A stretch of 64,000 nucleotides of DNA from Gnetum montanum (Eukaryota; Streptophyta; Gnetopsida; Gnetales; Gnetaceae). Location of the stretch: NCBI GenBank assembly GCA_015680685.1, contig MNCI01008651.1, forward strand, positions 265,463-329,462, in the 5' to 3' direction. The stretch's first letter is position 1; each line of letters starts with the position of its first letter. The notes below the pieces were generated by a model. That model did no database searches, was not told the DNA's origin, and saw nothing but the letters and a program-made list of their open reading frames with translations. A program made the position numbers and the translations under genes. This document shows positions 1 through 11,217 of the stretch, one piece after another.

Positions 1-1004
1 TTTTGGGATGCTCATCGTTTTGTCCAATCTTGTGAGCACTATCAACATGATGGGAGAATGACTGCTAGAATTAAGGGTCCACAATAATGGATTCAACTAT
101 TAGAACCCTTCGACATTTGGGGAATTGATTTTATGAGGCCCATTACACCAATGTCTAATGGAAAAGCTTATATTATTGTTGTCATTGATTACCTAACAAA
201 ATGGGATAAAGCAGCTATTGTTAAAGATTGTACATCATCTACAGCTGCACGATTTGTTCAACAACAAATCATAAATAGGTTTGGTATGCCATGTGCACTT
301 ATTTCAGACAATGGTACACACTTCACAGGTGCAACTTTTCGAAAATTAATGAAATGCTTAGGGGTTGAGCATAAATTGACTACACCATACCACCCCCAAA
401 CGAATAGTCAAGCAAAAGTCACCAACAGGGAGATTACAAAGATATTGACAAGAACCATTAGTAAGTTTAGGTGAGACTAGAGCACTAAATTGAATGATGC
501 TCTTTGGGCATACCACTCCACATGGAAACTCTCTACATGCTACTCTCCCTATGAGTTAGTGTACAGTAAATTACCAATGCTTCCCATTAAAACTAAGATT
601 CGTACACTATCCATGGCATGTGAGCTCAACCTTGACCTTGATCTAGCACAAAAAAATGGTTAGTAACCCTTAACTTCCTGGATGAAAATCGACTAGTTGC
701 CCTATCATCGAACAAGTTGCACAAGGCATTCAATAAACAACGTCATGACCTAAGGATTAGGAAAGTTAAATATCAACCAGGAGATAAGGTTCTCTACTAG
801 AATCCCACACATGTGCCACAATGTACTAAATTTTAAACACTATGGGAAGGACCTTATATTATTTATGCAACTTTTACTTCAGGGGCCATGACAATATACA
901 AACCTGAGAGCCTAGACAAGAAATTGTTGGTCAATGTACAACAAACCAAACCTTTCCATGAGCTTAGGATAGCTAGTACAGATGCTACCTCTATTGATGG
1001 ATAA
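1..1004 (+). pseudogene. Ty3/gypsy integrase, decayed, 5' end off-window
   Basis: Integrase would insert element cDNA into the host chromosome. Reading frame 1 from base 1 shows the end of the zinc-binding region (SCEHYQH), then the core. The first Asp is in WGIDF (codon at 127) and the second in SDNGTHF (codon at 307). The codon at 415, exactly D35E spacing later, reads Lys instead of Glu in the context [10 protein letters not shown], so the catalytic triad is broken. In-frame stops lie at 85, 472, 478 and 661. After a frameshift near 655-668 the frame moves to frame 0, where the C-terminal region with WEGPYIIYATFTSGAMTI continues to the stop at 1002-1004. The copy cannot encode an active enzyme. 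Identity as a gypsy integrase is firm. Confidence 0.9.
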
Positions 1005-1041
1005 CCTTGCTCACTATTTTGGATCTCCTCTTTCCAACTCA

Positions 1042-1057
1042 ATTGTGGGGGAGATGG
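1042..1057 (+). other. Polypurine-tract-like motif just after pol (element B)
   Basis: ATTGTGGGGGAGATGG lies 38 bases after the integrase stop. It resembles the tract directly before the LTR of this family (CATGGGGGTA at 2930-2939), yet it sits about 1.9 kb upstream of the LTR. It could act as a second plus-strand priming site or be an ancestral tract kept when the tail was gained. Function is inference. Confidence 0.45.
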
Positions 1058-2929
1058 CCACCTATGCTAACCATTTTAGGCCCTTAGTTCCTTTTGAATT
1101 TTTGTTTTACAGATTTTTCCAAGTTTTCTTATTTTTATTTTACACCATTGTTCATATTTTTAATATTTCTTTGTTTGCTTGATTTACTTTTATTCGTCAT
1201 CCAATAAGTGCTCATGATGGTGGATTGCATTATATCATATTGATTGCTAATGTTTGATTTTTACCTTTGAATTATGATGCTGATATTAAGGTATGGTTCT
1301 TTTGGTAAAATAGGCAATGAGTCCATGCTGTCCACTCATCCATACAACTCTATGGTCTGCTTTGGTTTGGAACTGTATAGTCCCCTTTTTTAAAGTAAAT
1401 TTATTAATGAATTGGTGGCTGGGTACTTTTCAAACCAAGGAAAGACTCAAAGGATGAAAAGGGTGTGACTTCAAGGGGATTTGATGCATTTGTGTTGGTC
1501 ATTCTCTTGGGTGCTTGGATGCTTTTTTCTTGGGTTTGCTACCATTCTGACATTGTTCAAAAATCAGGAAGCTGAGTGAATAAAAATAAGTCTTTGCATG
1601 GTGTGGTTCTCACGAAAAAAAAGGTGTGAGAATTCAAAGCACACCCCTTAGACATAATAAAGTAATATGGGCTACAAGCACTGGTTATGGAACTGGAAAG
1701 ACATGTTACCCATGCTTGAAGGTTCCCTCTAACTAAGGTCCTTTCTCGCTTCCTGCTTCTCCATCGCGCTCTCCTCAGAATGGTGGTGACTCTTTGTGGA
1801 AGCATTCTTGTTGCTTCAAGTGGATGGATTGGTCAAGTGTGTTGATGCGAGGTCACTGGATGTGGTTTGTTTGAGTTTGGATTTGGGATGAGTTCTACTC
1901 AGTCACATTAACCATAAAATACACAAGTGACTTTACACAACCTTGTTCTTGGGATTCCATTCCATTCTCTCTTTTCCATCTTTCTTCCCATTTTTCCACC
2001 TCATTTCCAGTTCTATCATTAGTCCATTTCTAGGTTGATGCATTGTTTTTCTTTGGTGAATTCTTGTGGGTAAGTTTTTAACTGTTACTTCCAAATGACA
2101 TTCTTAGAGCCTACGGACTCTTTGGTTTGTGGGTTTGTCAAGGCATAAAAGGCATGAGCCTGCTTTGGGGAGGATCCACTGACATTCTTTTTTGGTGCAA
2201 TTGTTAAGTTCTTTTCCTTAAACATTTCCTACAATCAATCATCTCTTGTTTCATCCCCATCCATGACATCCATTTTATTGGTATTACTGTTGTTATTTTT
2301 TCTGATCTTTCTTGTTCCTCATATTTTTCCATCTTATAGCTACCAAAGGTTCACTCTTAGTCATGGGGGCCCTAGCACAAATTTTTCAATTTTCTACGTT
2401 TTACTATTTGCCTAACCCCTACACCTTGGGTAGTCACCTGTGATAAATCTCTAAACTAGTTTCTACCATAACCACAGCTCAACCAGTCTGCTTCATATTG
2501 AGGCAAGGTATCAACTGCATTGTGGTTTATCTATCCTTGCTCATTTGTGACCGTGTTGTATGTGCAGATGACAATCATACAAACAATGGACTGGGCTTGG
2601 AGGAAGCACTCAGGATGGACTGGAATTGGAGCATTTACAAAAGGAGCAAGTCTAGTGGTGTGGCTATGGATAAACAACCGAAGGAGCAATCTTAGCATTG
2701 GTAGCAACAAGCTTCATTTTCTTTCTCTCTCTTTCTCTACAAGTTGCCAAATAAAGGCTTGGATGTCATTTATGTACGAGTGTTCACCACAATGTTGTAA
2801 TATGCTTATTAATTCATCACTAGGCATGTTGAGTCTATCATCCCATTCCACCGTTAGTTGTCAATTAGTCAATAATCCCATACCTTCCCAATATTTTGTA
2901 AGGAACTCGAGGATGAGTTTTAATTTAGT
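1058..2929 (+). other. Long non-coding 3' tail of element B with modules shared with A and C
   Basis: No credible coding sequence is visible; the short open frames here are chance. Two stretches recur elsewhere. One is the GGTGTGACTTCAA region near 1462 (A near 14859; C near 35105). The other is a block of about 79 bases at 2109-2187 that begins GCCTACGGACTCTTTG and contains GGCATGAGCCTGCTTTGGG (A at 15518-15595; diverged in C at 35782-35856). A further GTCATGGGGG motif is at about 2358, and a splice-acceptor-like GTGCAG|ATG is at 2562-2570. The tail is therefore conserved non-coding element sequence rather than host DNA. Confidence 0.7.
2562..2570 (+). promoter_or_regulatory. Splice-acceptor-like CAG|ATG in the tail of element B
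   Basis: The context GTGACCGTGTTGTATGTGCAG is directly followed by ATG at 2568. The same arrangement occurs in A (ATG at 15987), C (ATG at 36762) and E (ATG at 48855, minus), where in C and E it opens ORF2. In B the following frame is only a short open stretch. Use as a 3' splice site for a spliced downstream message is inference. Confidence 0.4.
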
Positions 2930-2939
2930 CATGGGGGTA

Positions 2940-3823
2940 TGATGAGAGCGGTTACTCTAGTAGTTTATTCTAATTATTAGAGCAGTTACTCTAGTGGTTT
3001 ATTCTAATTATTAGAGTAGTTACTCTAGCATTTTATTCTAATTATTAGAGTAGTTTCTCCCAAGCCTATAAGTACGGTGCCTAGGCACAGAATTGAGAAG
3101 TCTTTCAGGAGAAAAGTAGCGAAACTCTTGTAGTTTGTTTGAAAGTTAGAGTATTTTCCAAGTGCCCACAGTAGGAGGTCAAAGTGTGGATGAATCTTTA
3201 TTCGAGCATTGTGTACCTAAGCACACCTTGTGTACGGCAATAAAGACAAATTCTTTGATTCATCCTTGTAGCACTTGAGATTTTTTTTCTTACGCACTTA
3301 TTTTATTTTATTTTCTTATGCATTTATTTTATTTTATGCACTTTACATTTCTATTATTAGCACAGCAATTTATTTTGATCAAATGAGAAAATTGTTAAAT
3401 TACACAAGCACGAATGCTTTGAGCATGCATGTAATACTTGGTAACCCAGTAACGATTAGCGTTTGGTATTCCTAGTAGTGTTGCACTAGTTCAGGATGTG
3501 TATGGAAAGTGGGAACAGATGCTGGTGTTAGGATTAGTTAGAACTTAGTTAATGAGTAGTTAAGTTAAATTAGTCACCTAGTTATCTCTCTCTTTCCCTA
3601 TTAGCACAGGACATAAAAACATAAAAGATATAAAAATCATATGCCTCAAGCTTACTTAACCATACAATCATGACATACAAGTAAGTTTGGGAAGACAATG
3701 ATCAATCAACCCGTCCTTGTTCCACAAGGGTGCATAAGCACTTAGTCCTTGGAATTCAACCGAATCATGTGTGAAACACTCATATTCACATGGTTTAGCA
3801 TAGGGGTACCTCACCACTCATCA
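2940..3823 (+). repeat. 3' LTR of element B (884 bp)
   Basis: It begins TGATGAG directly after the purine tract ATGGGGGTA (2931-2939) and ends CTCATCA, forming the 7-base inverted termini of this family. A TATA box (TATAAGTA) is at 3067-3074 and a polyadenylation signal (AATAAA) at 3239-3244, so transcripts would start near 3100 and end after 3244. The R/U5 part shares the CCCAGTAACGATTAGCGTTTGGTA motif region with the other LTRs. The U3 differs from the relatives: it carries a 34-bp tandem repeat in place of the GATATC palindromes. Confidence 0.88.
2945..3061 (+). repeat. 34-bp tandem repeat, each unit containing a palindrome, in U3 of B
   Basis: Three full units (2945-2978, 2979-3012, 3013-3046) and a partial fourth end just before the TATA box. 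Each unit starts with AGAG..GTTACTCT; the third has the near-perfect palindrome AGAGTA-GT-TACTCT. Position and spacing match the GATATC palindrome arrays of sister LTRs, which suggests upstream promoter elements. Transcription-factor binding is inference. Confidence 0.8.
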
Positions 3824-5917
3824 GAAACTAAGAACTAACTATGTTGACTTAGACCAATAGAAAACTAGTAATAGTTTAGTTACATTGTGGAACTTAGTTT
3901 TCTCAATATTAGTATGTTAAGCAATATAAGTACACTGGAAGTGTAAAACATAGACTAAGATCTATATACTAATAATAAGATAATCTCATAAATGTATGTG
4001 TATGTATTTTTAAGTATGGAGATAAGAAATATATACAGTCTTGAGAAAATCGTCATGTTGGTTAGTGAAAAGTACACGACAAATAGTTAAGGATAATTAA
4101 AAAAATTTAATAGAATAATTTCATAAAAAAGCTAATTATTTAAACATTAGAACATTAAATATAATTAGGAAATCATCACTATAGTGTAAACCAAAGATTA
4201 CAGTATTACTAAATATAGATCTTATTTTGAATTTTGAGCTTGATAAAACACACCAAATTCTTAACACCACCCCTCAAGCTTAACATTTGAAATTATAATG
4301 TAGTTTACTATTTAAGTACCATTCCATGGCTCTTAAAAATAAATAAAAAATAAACAAGCTATTACTTTTCAACTTTCACCATCATAAAACATAAATTAAG
4401 AATTTAATTTATCATCAATGATTATGAAGTAAAAGCTCATATAAGAATTTCTTAAAAATGATCATTTAAATGAACACTATTAGATTAAATGGAATATCAT
4501 ACTTGATTAGTAAATTAATAATTACTAAAATTAAGGTTATGATAACTAGATTTATTTTCCTAAAACTATGTTATAAATTATTTTAGCCTTAAGTTCTTTT
4601 GAAATGCAAGAAAGAGTAGTTGGAGACATTAGGGGTATAATTTCTTTTAAAATATATTATAACATAAAGAAAATATTAAGTAATAGAAAATAAAATATTC
4701 TTATCATGGAAAGTAAATAAATTTATAACTTTAGCATCAAACATAGAGGTATAGTATCTTAAAATTATAAGCAAAAAATGTTTCATATCAATAACATTAA
4801 AAAGTAAATAAGGCTATATTGGATTTTAATAAGTCATTGAAAATACTAGTAGATGATTCTTCCTTTGACTCAAGAGTTGTGTCTTTCATTGTGGGTTTTG
4901 AAAGATGTAGATCATTCAATGGTTGAGGTGGAACATTGGCATAATGACTTGAAGAGTTTTGATCATAAGACTTCTCGAGGAATTGTTCCTTTACTTTATT
5001 ATACATTGCCAAAAGTGATAGTGAACACATGATGGATGTAGATAGTACTTTACAATTCTAATTTATATTTAAATATAATAAATTCATATAATAATTATTG
5101 AACTCTTTAATTCCTACTTGTTTCTTTAAAATCTACACTATGGTGTTTAATTTTTTTCTTATTGAATCTCTTTATGAAAGTAGTGTTTTGCATAATTAGA
5201 TGTATAATTTGTCTTTATATTTCTTTCAAGTCATGCAAGGGTTTGGGGTTATTTTTTTTACATGTAGATTTATTAGTCTTCAACTCCATAATTTTCATCA
5301 TTAGTGCTTGAAATATATTTCCTAGTCTAGGATTAGAATTAGAACCCATGGTGTTCCTTTCTTACATGAGTCCTTGAAGTTCTATGACTGACTTCATGAA
5401 AAATGTAAGGGCACAGTCTATCTCATTGTTAAAATTTTTACATGATCTAGCATATTTCTCTTTTTCTTCATATGCTTGCCTTAAATATTTCTCTAAGGAA
5501 TTATTTTATGCTAGAGTGATGTTAAAAACTTATTTTTTATTATTTAGCATTGTTTTGAAGGATTTGGCTTTAAAATAATATCTTATTGAAATGTAGTTTA
5601 AAATCATTAAATCATTACTCACTAAAATGAAGAAGGATTTGGGTAAGTGACTAATATCTTTACTTACCATGCCCCAAATAATTACAAGAAAATTATCTTC
5701 ATCAACTTTTTCAATATCTTTCTAGCTAACCTTATTGTATAATGTTTATATAATGTTTTCTCTATTAAGTCTTCCTAAAGTAAAAGATAAACCAACCATT
5801 GTTATATGTACATACTGAGTTTTGCACCAATAATTGATCTTTTAACATAAAAAATTTTATAAATGGTGTTAGCCACGTTCTTTCTAATTCAATGACAAAA
5901 TCATCCTTCACAAGTTG
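3824..5917. other. AT-rich stretch without recognisable gene
   Basis: Between the LTR of B and the LTR of element I the sequence is strongly AT-rich with many stops in all frames. Minus-strand frames at 4797-5030 and near 5340-5250 give polar, low-complexity peptides that I cannot place. They may be remains of a retroelement, but no catalytic motif is visible. I see no RNA gene or clear repeat boundary. Confidence 0.4.
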
Positions 5918-6412
5918 TGTCACATCTCCATCCTTGAATGGAGCTATTCCATAACAAAGATGGTATCTCTTCACAACCAATCTTGTAATTATTGCAATAA
6001 GACCTGAAAGGATGCTTTGTAATATCAGGCATATCTTATGAGATGATCTTTGAAGATTTGACCTAAGGTATTTATACCCAAGTAGTAGAAGTTGTATTGA
6101 CATGGATTTGTGGAGCCAACGATGGAGAGTAACAATTGCTAGACAAAGTAGAATAGGAAGGTGAATAGTCATCCCTTCTAGCTAGTTATAGATCTAATTG
6201 TGATGGTAGTGCTAGATTATCTCTAAGGGATGAATACAAAAGGAAGATAATCCCAAGGAACCCTTAGAGAATGATCAAGATTCATTATTCCATATCAATA
6301 AAGAATTCTTTTTATTTTTCTTCTGCATTTTTCTTGTTATTTTATTCATGCATAATATCGAATGTTATGTATATTTGACATTTTTCATGACATCTGGGAA
6401 TGGGATGTCACA
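5918..6412 (+). repeat. 5' LTR of element I (about 495 bp)
   Basis: It starts near TGTCACATCTCC and ends GGGATGTCACA, giving short inverted ends. It aligns along its length with 22514-23084 and 27938-28506 (element H) and with 9729-10073. Shared landmarks are CCATAACAAAGATGGT, GTAATTATTGCAATAAGA and GAATGTTATGTATATTTGACA near the 3' end. The following bases are a degraded primer-site region compared with H. The start is set by alignment and may be off by a few bases. Confidence 0.75.
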
Positions 6413-9400
6413 GTTGCTATTGGAGCAAACCACAACCCAAGGACCGATAAGAATCAAGGGTTAACTAGAATTCAATGATGAACCATGGAGCCATGATCCA
6501 TGGAGAATCATGGACCATCAACAGATGTGCCTTACGTTCTAAATAGGTCATGCCAACTAACAAGATTCTTTTTCAATGATCTCCATGAATATTAGCAATT
6601 AAGATATCTGAGTATGCTTTGGCAAAGTATGACAACTACATGAGACATTAGTCAAGCAAGCGTACATTGGTCTAGGTAACTCTTATGCAACTTATAGTAT
6701 CTTGAGAACTATAATTAATTAAGGTTATTCTTAAGTTCCTTTCATGAGACTAGTAGCCATAGCCTAAGCCTTCTAAATGTTTACCTCATTTTGAAACTTA
6801 TTTTCTTAAATACTTGAACCATGGGAATCTAGTATTACCTAACCTTATAGAGGGCACATACATTGATAAGTTTAAGGGAGTTAACCTAGCCATAAGATTT
6901 GTGGATCTATCTCAGGATTGATTTGTCTTTAATAATTGAGCTTAATTCACCTAGAATTCCTCATATCTTCTATATGTCAACATATTAAGGCCCAATTTAG
7001 CAAAATAGGTTATTTTAGTCCTTAAAAATCTTGAAATTCCAACTTAGTTATTAGACCTTAAAATCATTTCCAACACGTAGTACTTGTCAATATAATTCAA
7101 CAGGACATATTTCACCTTAATTAGACTTATGGTTTGGGAGATATCGCCATTAGAATTTTTATGTTATGCATGTTGTAATAAAATAATAATAAAGAAATTT
7201 AAAAAAATCACAATGTCAAAAGTTTAAGGATTGGAATCAAACCCAAGACCTTGCCCTTGTCAAACATAAGTCTTAACCTCTTTCTAATTAGAAACACCAA
7301 AGAAATTTGCTAGGTTATTACATAAAAAATTAATTTTTATGCATACATATCAAACAAAAAAGAAAAAAGTTTAGCCCTAATCCTAGGATCAAGGCCTAGC
7401 TACCATTGTGGCAAGTGGGACCATGCAGTATCATAGCTCAGCCATAGCAAGGCCAAGTTATAGAGGTTGTAGCCATAGTAGCTGCTTGTGGTGCATTTGC
7501 ATCAACAACTTGTAGCAACACTATAGCTACAATCACCACAAACCCTTCATGCCATAATTAAATGCGCTTTTTGTAGAGTAGTACTAGAATGGATGACCTC
7601 TTGAGAAGCTCTTGGGAAGTCACAAATTTCATATCCACACTTTTGGACTTCAAGAGTCATAAATTTTCATTCTAAAAGTCCTTTTTAGTGAACAGAGAGT
7701 CATTTCTAATAGGACTTAACCTCCTAGACATGATGGAGAAGTTAAAATTACCCTATGAAGCTCCAAAAATTAGTTTTTAAATCTTACCTGGATCAATTTA
7801 GCATAAATTGGGCTTTTGATGTTTGTTTCTAACATATGAACAGTCATTTATTTTATTTTGCAGCCTAATAAATTTAATGGTGAGGTAAAATTAACCATTT
7901 GGATAGCTAAAAATTAGATGATACCTTAAACTATGCCTTTAGTGGCCATAACTTAGATTGACCGACTATGCCTAACAATTTAATTATTGGAACTAATAAA
8001 TCTAACTTGTTTTAGCCATATTATAACTTAAGATTAAGTGCTTAGAATATGTAGATACTAAGTCACTAACCTCTAGTGTGTCATTAGTTACATTGCTAGA
8101 GTCACTATCCTAGGAGGGTTAGAAAGGTCATTAGAGTTTGGGTAATGTAGAAAAAAAATTGTTCTTGTTCCAACAAACTGAATAGCTGGAAAATTAGTTG
8201 GTGAAACAGAATGGTCAAGAAGATGTATACCAATTCAACCTACAACTAGACCATGTAGTAGACATCACAATCATGGAGAATTATAATCTTATTTTGATAA
8301 GGTGTATGATAACCATAGGGAGAAATGACCTAAGAGTGAATCTAGGAACAAGAATGAAAGTTATAACATAGAATATCTAGCAAAATCCCTATCTAGTAAA
8401 ATAAAATTTTTTTTGTCTATCTTGGACCTTGGACCACCACTGATGTCCATATCTTATATCTTGGTAGAATTACATGGCTGGGTGCATGATCTTCTATAGG
8501 GAAGCCAACTTCAAATTAATTCAAAGGTTCAAATGGAGATTAGAAGATGTGAACTTTAAAATTTTAGAACTTTAATCCATGGGGAAAAATAATGATTAAG
8601 ATTTTAAAGAAGCCACATCACATTAGCATTAGCACTTAAATTGGAGTCCTTAGAAAGAGGTGTATGTGTGGTCAACATGTATTTAATAGTCAAACCAACA
8701 TGCCCAGATGTTAAACTTTATTGAGTAGCCTACTTGATTAATTAGATTGAGAAAAGTTTAAAGTATAAGTTGTTTCTAACCCATATGAATCTTAACACAA
8801 TGCCATTCATTTTGTGTGAAGAGTGTAATGCAAAAATCAGAAGTCATATTTATTAATTTCCAAAATATAGATGAGTGAAAGAGGAAGAGTCCAATTTGAA
8901 AAAGATGTATTCATTAGTTTGTCATACCATTCCATTGGTCAGTGCATATTATGCCTATTTCAAATCTTCAATAGAAAATTCAAATCCTATAATTTGAGAA
9001 CAAATTATGTTAATGGATAGTGTTCATCAAGAATCACAATTTACCAATTAGTGTCATGGCTATTGAAGATGGGTCAACATCACTCTTTATCAAGATCCTA
9101 GACTATATTTGATATGATACTCAATTCTTCCAAGTTATTAAGTTATTAGATTTAATTCCTAAGAAAGAAATTGTGGAGCAAGATCAATTCCTACCATCAC
9201 AAACAAGTCCATCTAATCATATATCCCTTATGATAGAACTATAACTACATCCATTGATCCTTGAGATTGATGAAGATTAGGGAGCTTCTTAACCTTACTT
9301 TTAATTGTGGCCTTCATATTTTTTATTATTTAATTTATATTTTAATCAGGTAATTAAAATATTTAAGGATAGTACAAGTGGAAAAAATGATTTTTCCTAC

Positions 9401-9728
9401 CTTCACTTGGATAACCAGATATGAGTTGAACTTTGTGTAAGCTTGGTTAGTACTAGTGATTGGTGGTTGGTAGACCTTTACTTTACCCCTTATCATTACC
9501 TAGAGATGAAGGTAAGTATTGATAAAATAAGATTTTTTTCCTAAATGTTTTTCTCACTTATATTTTTATTTTTAGAAGAAGAGAAAAAACATTAGCATAC
9601 TCAACCTTAATTCAAAAATGAGAAATCAAAGCATTGGAGCATTGGTGCATGGAGGGAGCACTAGAGCACAGAGAAACATCATTAACATGAAATTGTTCAA
9701 GGATGAATGAAACCTAAGAGGGGTAGAT
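6413..9728 (+). other. Internal non-coding region of element I
   Basis: No open frame of note and no gag or pol motif is present. Collinear matches with the inside of element H include the first 100 bases after the LTR, the tRNA-like unit near 7231-7300, a TTTTGGACTT-containing part near 7640, and CCTAGACTATATTTGATATGATAC near 9103 (H at 27310). The region ends in the purine tract AAGAGGGGTAGA at 9715-9726, just before the 3' LTR. Confidence 0.65.
7231..7300 (-). repeat. tRNA-like (SINE-type) unit inside element I
   Basis: On the minus strand an A-box-like TAGAAAGAGGTTAAG is followed by a B-box match GGGTTTGATTCC. Two similar minus-strand units occur at a comparable place in element H (24047-24130 and 24183-24258). 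It is too degraded to be a tRNA gene. It could be an old SINE insertion or an inherited part of this element family. Confidence 0.4.
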
Positions 9729-10073
9729 TATCAAGTTTCTATTTTGAATGGAACCATTCCATAACAAAGATGGTGTCTCTTCATAACAAATGTTGTAATT
9801 ATTGCAAGAGAACTTGAAATGGCAAGTTATAATTAAGACCCAAAAAGACATGTTGTAATATCAGATATATCTCATGAGGTGATCTTTGGGGGTTTGAATT
9901 ATGATATTTGTACCTAGGCATTAGAGGTCATATCATCATGGAGTTGCAAAGCCAACAATGATGGGTAATAGGTATTGAGTGAAGTAAGATAGAAAGATGA
10001 TTGGCCATTCCTTTTGGTTAGTTACAAGCCTAATTGTGGTGGCAATGTTGGATTGTCTTTAGGGGATAGATGC
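9729..10073 (+). repeat. 3' LTR of element I, first part, cut by element A
   Basis: Matches the 5' LTR of I from its start up to GGGATAGATGC. Element A is inserted after GATGC (10069-10073), and this is duplicated at 17318-17322. The LTR resumes after A for about 43 bases, is cut again by K, and resumes at 20388-20432 with ACATTATTCCACATCAATAAAG. It then stops before the expected LTR end. Confidence 0.75.
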
Positions 10074-10098
10074 TGATGAGATGCGACATGCATAGCGC

Positions 10099-10198
10099 CG
10101 CGATATCATGTACACGATATCGCAGCCGCCACGATATCGCGTCTTCCCTTGCGATATCGCATACGCGATATCGCCGTCCGCCGCCAAATCTATAAATA
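10099..10198 (+). promoter_or_regulatory. GATATC palindrome array plus TATA box (element A promoter)
   Basis: Five GATATC cores, mostly in the larger palindrome GCGATATCGC, are packed into about 75 bases. They end 17 bases before TATAAATA (10191-10198). The same arrangement occurs in the LTRs of C, E and G and the solo LTR, and inside C and E. It is very likely the pol II promoter of the element; binding proteins are unknown. Confidence 0.75.
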
Positions 10199-10454
10199 AG
10201 AGGCGACACTCCCCTTATTTCCCAATCCTAGCTTGAAGTAGCGAAGCTCTGGTAGTTTGAACACTCCAGAGTTAGATTAATTTCCCATGTGCCCGTAGTA
10301 GGAGTCCTAGAGTGAACGGCTCTTTATTTGAGCAACTTTGTAACTTGAACACAAGCTGTGAACGGAAAGAAAGATGAACTTGATTGGATAAACCTTGCAG
10401 TACATGGTTTTGTTTTGTTTTTATTTATTTCTTTCCTAGTGCGCACAAGTATGA

Positions 10455-10779
10455 CTTGATTACGAGCATTGTGACTGCTTGGTAACCCAGTAGCGTATTC
10501 CAGGATCTACGCTTGGTAATCCCAATGGTAGTCCAATGTGTACGGATGGTCAAGGAATCAGATACTCATCGCTAGGCTAGAACGTGTGATAAGTATGACT
10601 TGGCTACGAGCGCCCACGAGTGTGTACAGCTAGCCAAGGAATCAGCTGCTTATCACACTTAGGCTAAATAGGTGCCTCAGTACGACCACTTCGAGCACTT
10701 GCATTACGTGTGGTGATCCCAGTAACGATTAGCATTTGGTAGCCACAGTTGCATAGTTCAGGGTGTGTCCGGTAAGTGG
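10455..10779 (+). other. Three hairpin modules in R/U5 of element A 5' LTR
   Basis: Module 1 pairs CTTGATTA (10455-10462) with TGGTCAAG (10547-10554) using two G-T pairs. Module 2 pairs CTTGGCTA (10599-10606) with TAGCCAAG (10631-10638). Module 3 pairs CCACTT (10686-10691) with AAGTGG (10774-10779). Each has the frame GTAYGA-stem-CGAGC ahead and TGTGT(A)C..-stem-GAA behind. In the 3' LTR the partners are at 16768/16800, 16841/16873 and 16928/17016. The region lies downstream of the TATA box, so it would be in the RNA leader. Confidence 0.65.
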
Positions 10780-11076
10780 GAACGGATGTTGATGCTAGTT
10801 ATTTTAGACTTAGGACATTAGTTAGAGTTAGTTAGTTTCTCAACCCTTTCCCTCATAGCTTAGGAGATAAACTAAAAAATACCAAAACAATCATATACCT
10901 CAGACTTGCTTAACCATACATCATGACACATACAAGCAAGCTTGGAAAGACAATGAACGATTAACCCCAAGCATTCCTTGTGGCGTTAAGGCATTTAGTC
11001 TGTAGAGTTCGACCGGATTGCGCGTACATGCTCGTATTCGTATGGTTGAGTGTAGGGGTACCTCACCACTCATCAT

Positions 11077-11094
11077 TGGCACCGTTGCCGGGGA
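11077..11094 (+). other. Primer binding site, tRNA-Asp (element A)
   Basis: TGGCACCGTTGCCGGGGA starts two bases after the LTR. It is complementary to the 3' end of plant tRNA-Asp at 17 of 18 positions (TGGCGCC expected, one G to A change). This priming tRNA is typical of Athila/Tat-type gypsy elements. Confidence 0.9.
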
Positions 11095-11217
11095 CTAAGT
11101 GTTTTTATGCCAATTGAACATAAGGGATATCACTCACATCGTTGTGAGCTTTAACGAACCTTAGGGTTAATCAGTTAATTAAGAACATAAATAACGGTAA
11201 AACAGCACACCATTAGG

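Larger units (their letters stand above)
1..3823 (+). mobile_element. Element B: 3' portion of a Ty3/gypsy LTR retrotransposon
   Basis: The window opens inside the integrase of a gypsy element, which continues through a long non-coding tail and a 3' LTR ending CTCATCA at 3823. The 5' LTR, gag, protease and reverse transcriptase lie outside the window, so no target duplication can be checked. The tail (about 1300-2930) matches that of element A (14693-16367) segment by segment, so B and A are relatives, although their U3 regions differ. The integrase motif WGIDFM and the gypsy order with a tail after pol point to the non-chromovirus (Athila/Tat-like) branch. That lineage call is inference from motifs. 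Confidence 0.85.
10074..11075 (+). repeat. 5' LTR of element A (1002 bp)
   Basis: Starts TGATGAG and ends CTCATCA. U3 holds GATATC palindromes (10099-10174) and a TATA box at 10191-10198. The R/U5 part carries three hairpin modules (10455-10779) and copies of the motif CTTGGTAATCCCA. The polyadenylation signal that reads AATAAAGAC in the 3' LTR (16691-16699) is mutated here. Confidence 0.93.

Noticed and set aside
1557-1805. 82-residue minus-strand ORF in the tail of B
   Set aside because: Not open in the homologous tail of A; partial overlap with 15119-15406 is due to nucleotide homology only and the reading is not kept.
2945-3061. CRISPR-like array
   Set aside because: Direct tandem 34-bp units without spacers, inside an LTR of a plant element.
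5765-6172. 135-residue minus-strand ORF
   Set aside because: Antisense to the 5' LTR of element I; the other three LTR copies do not keep it open.
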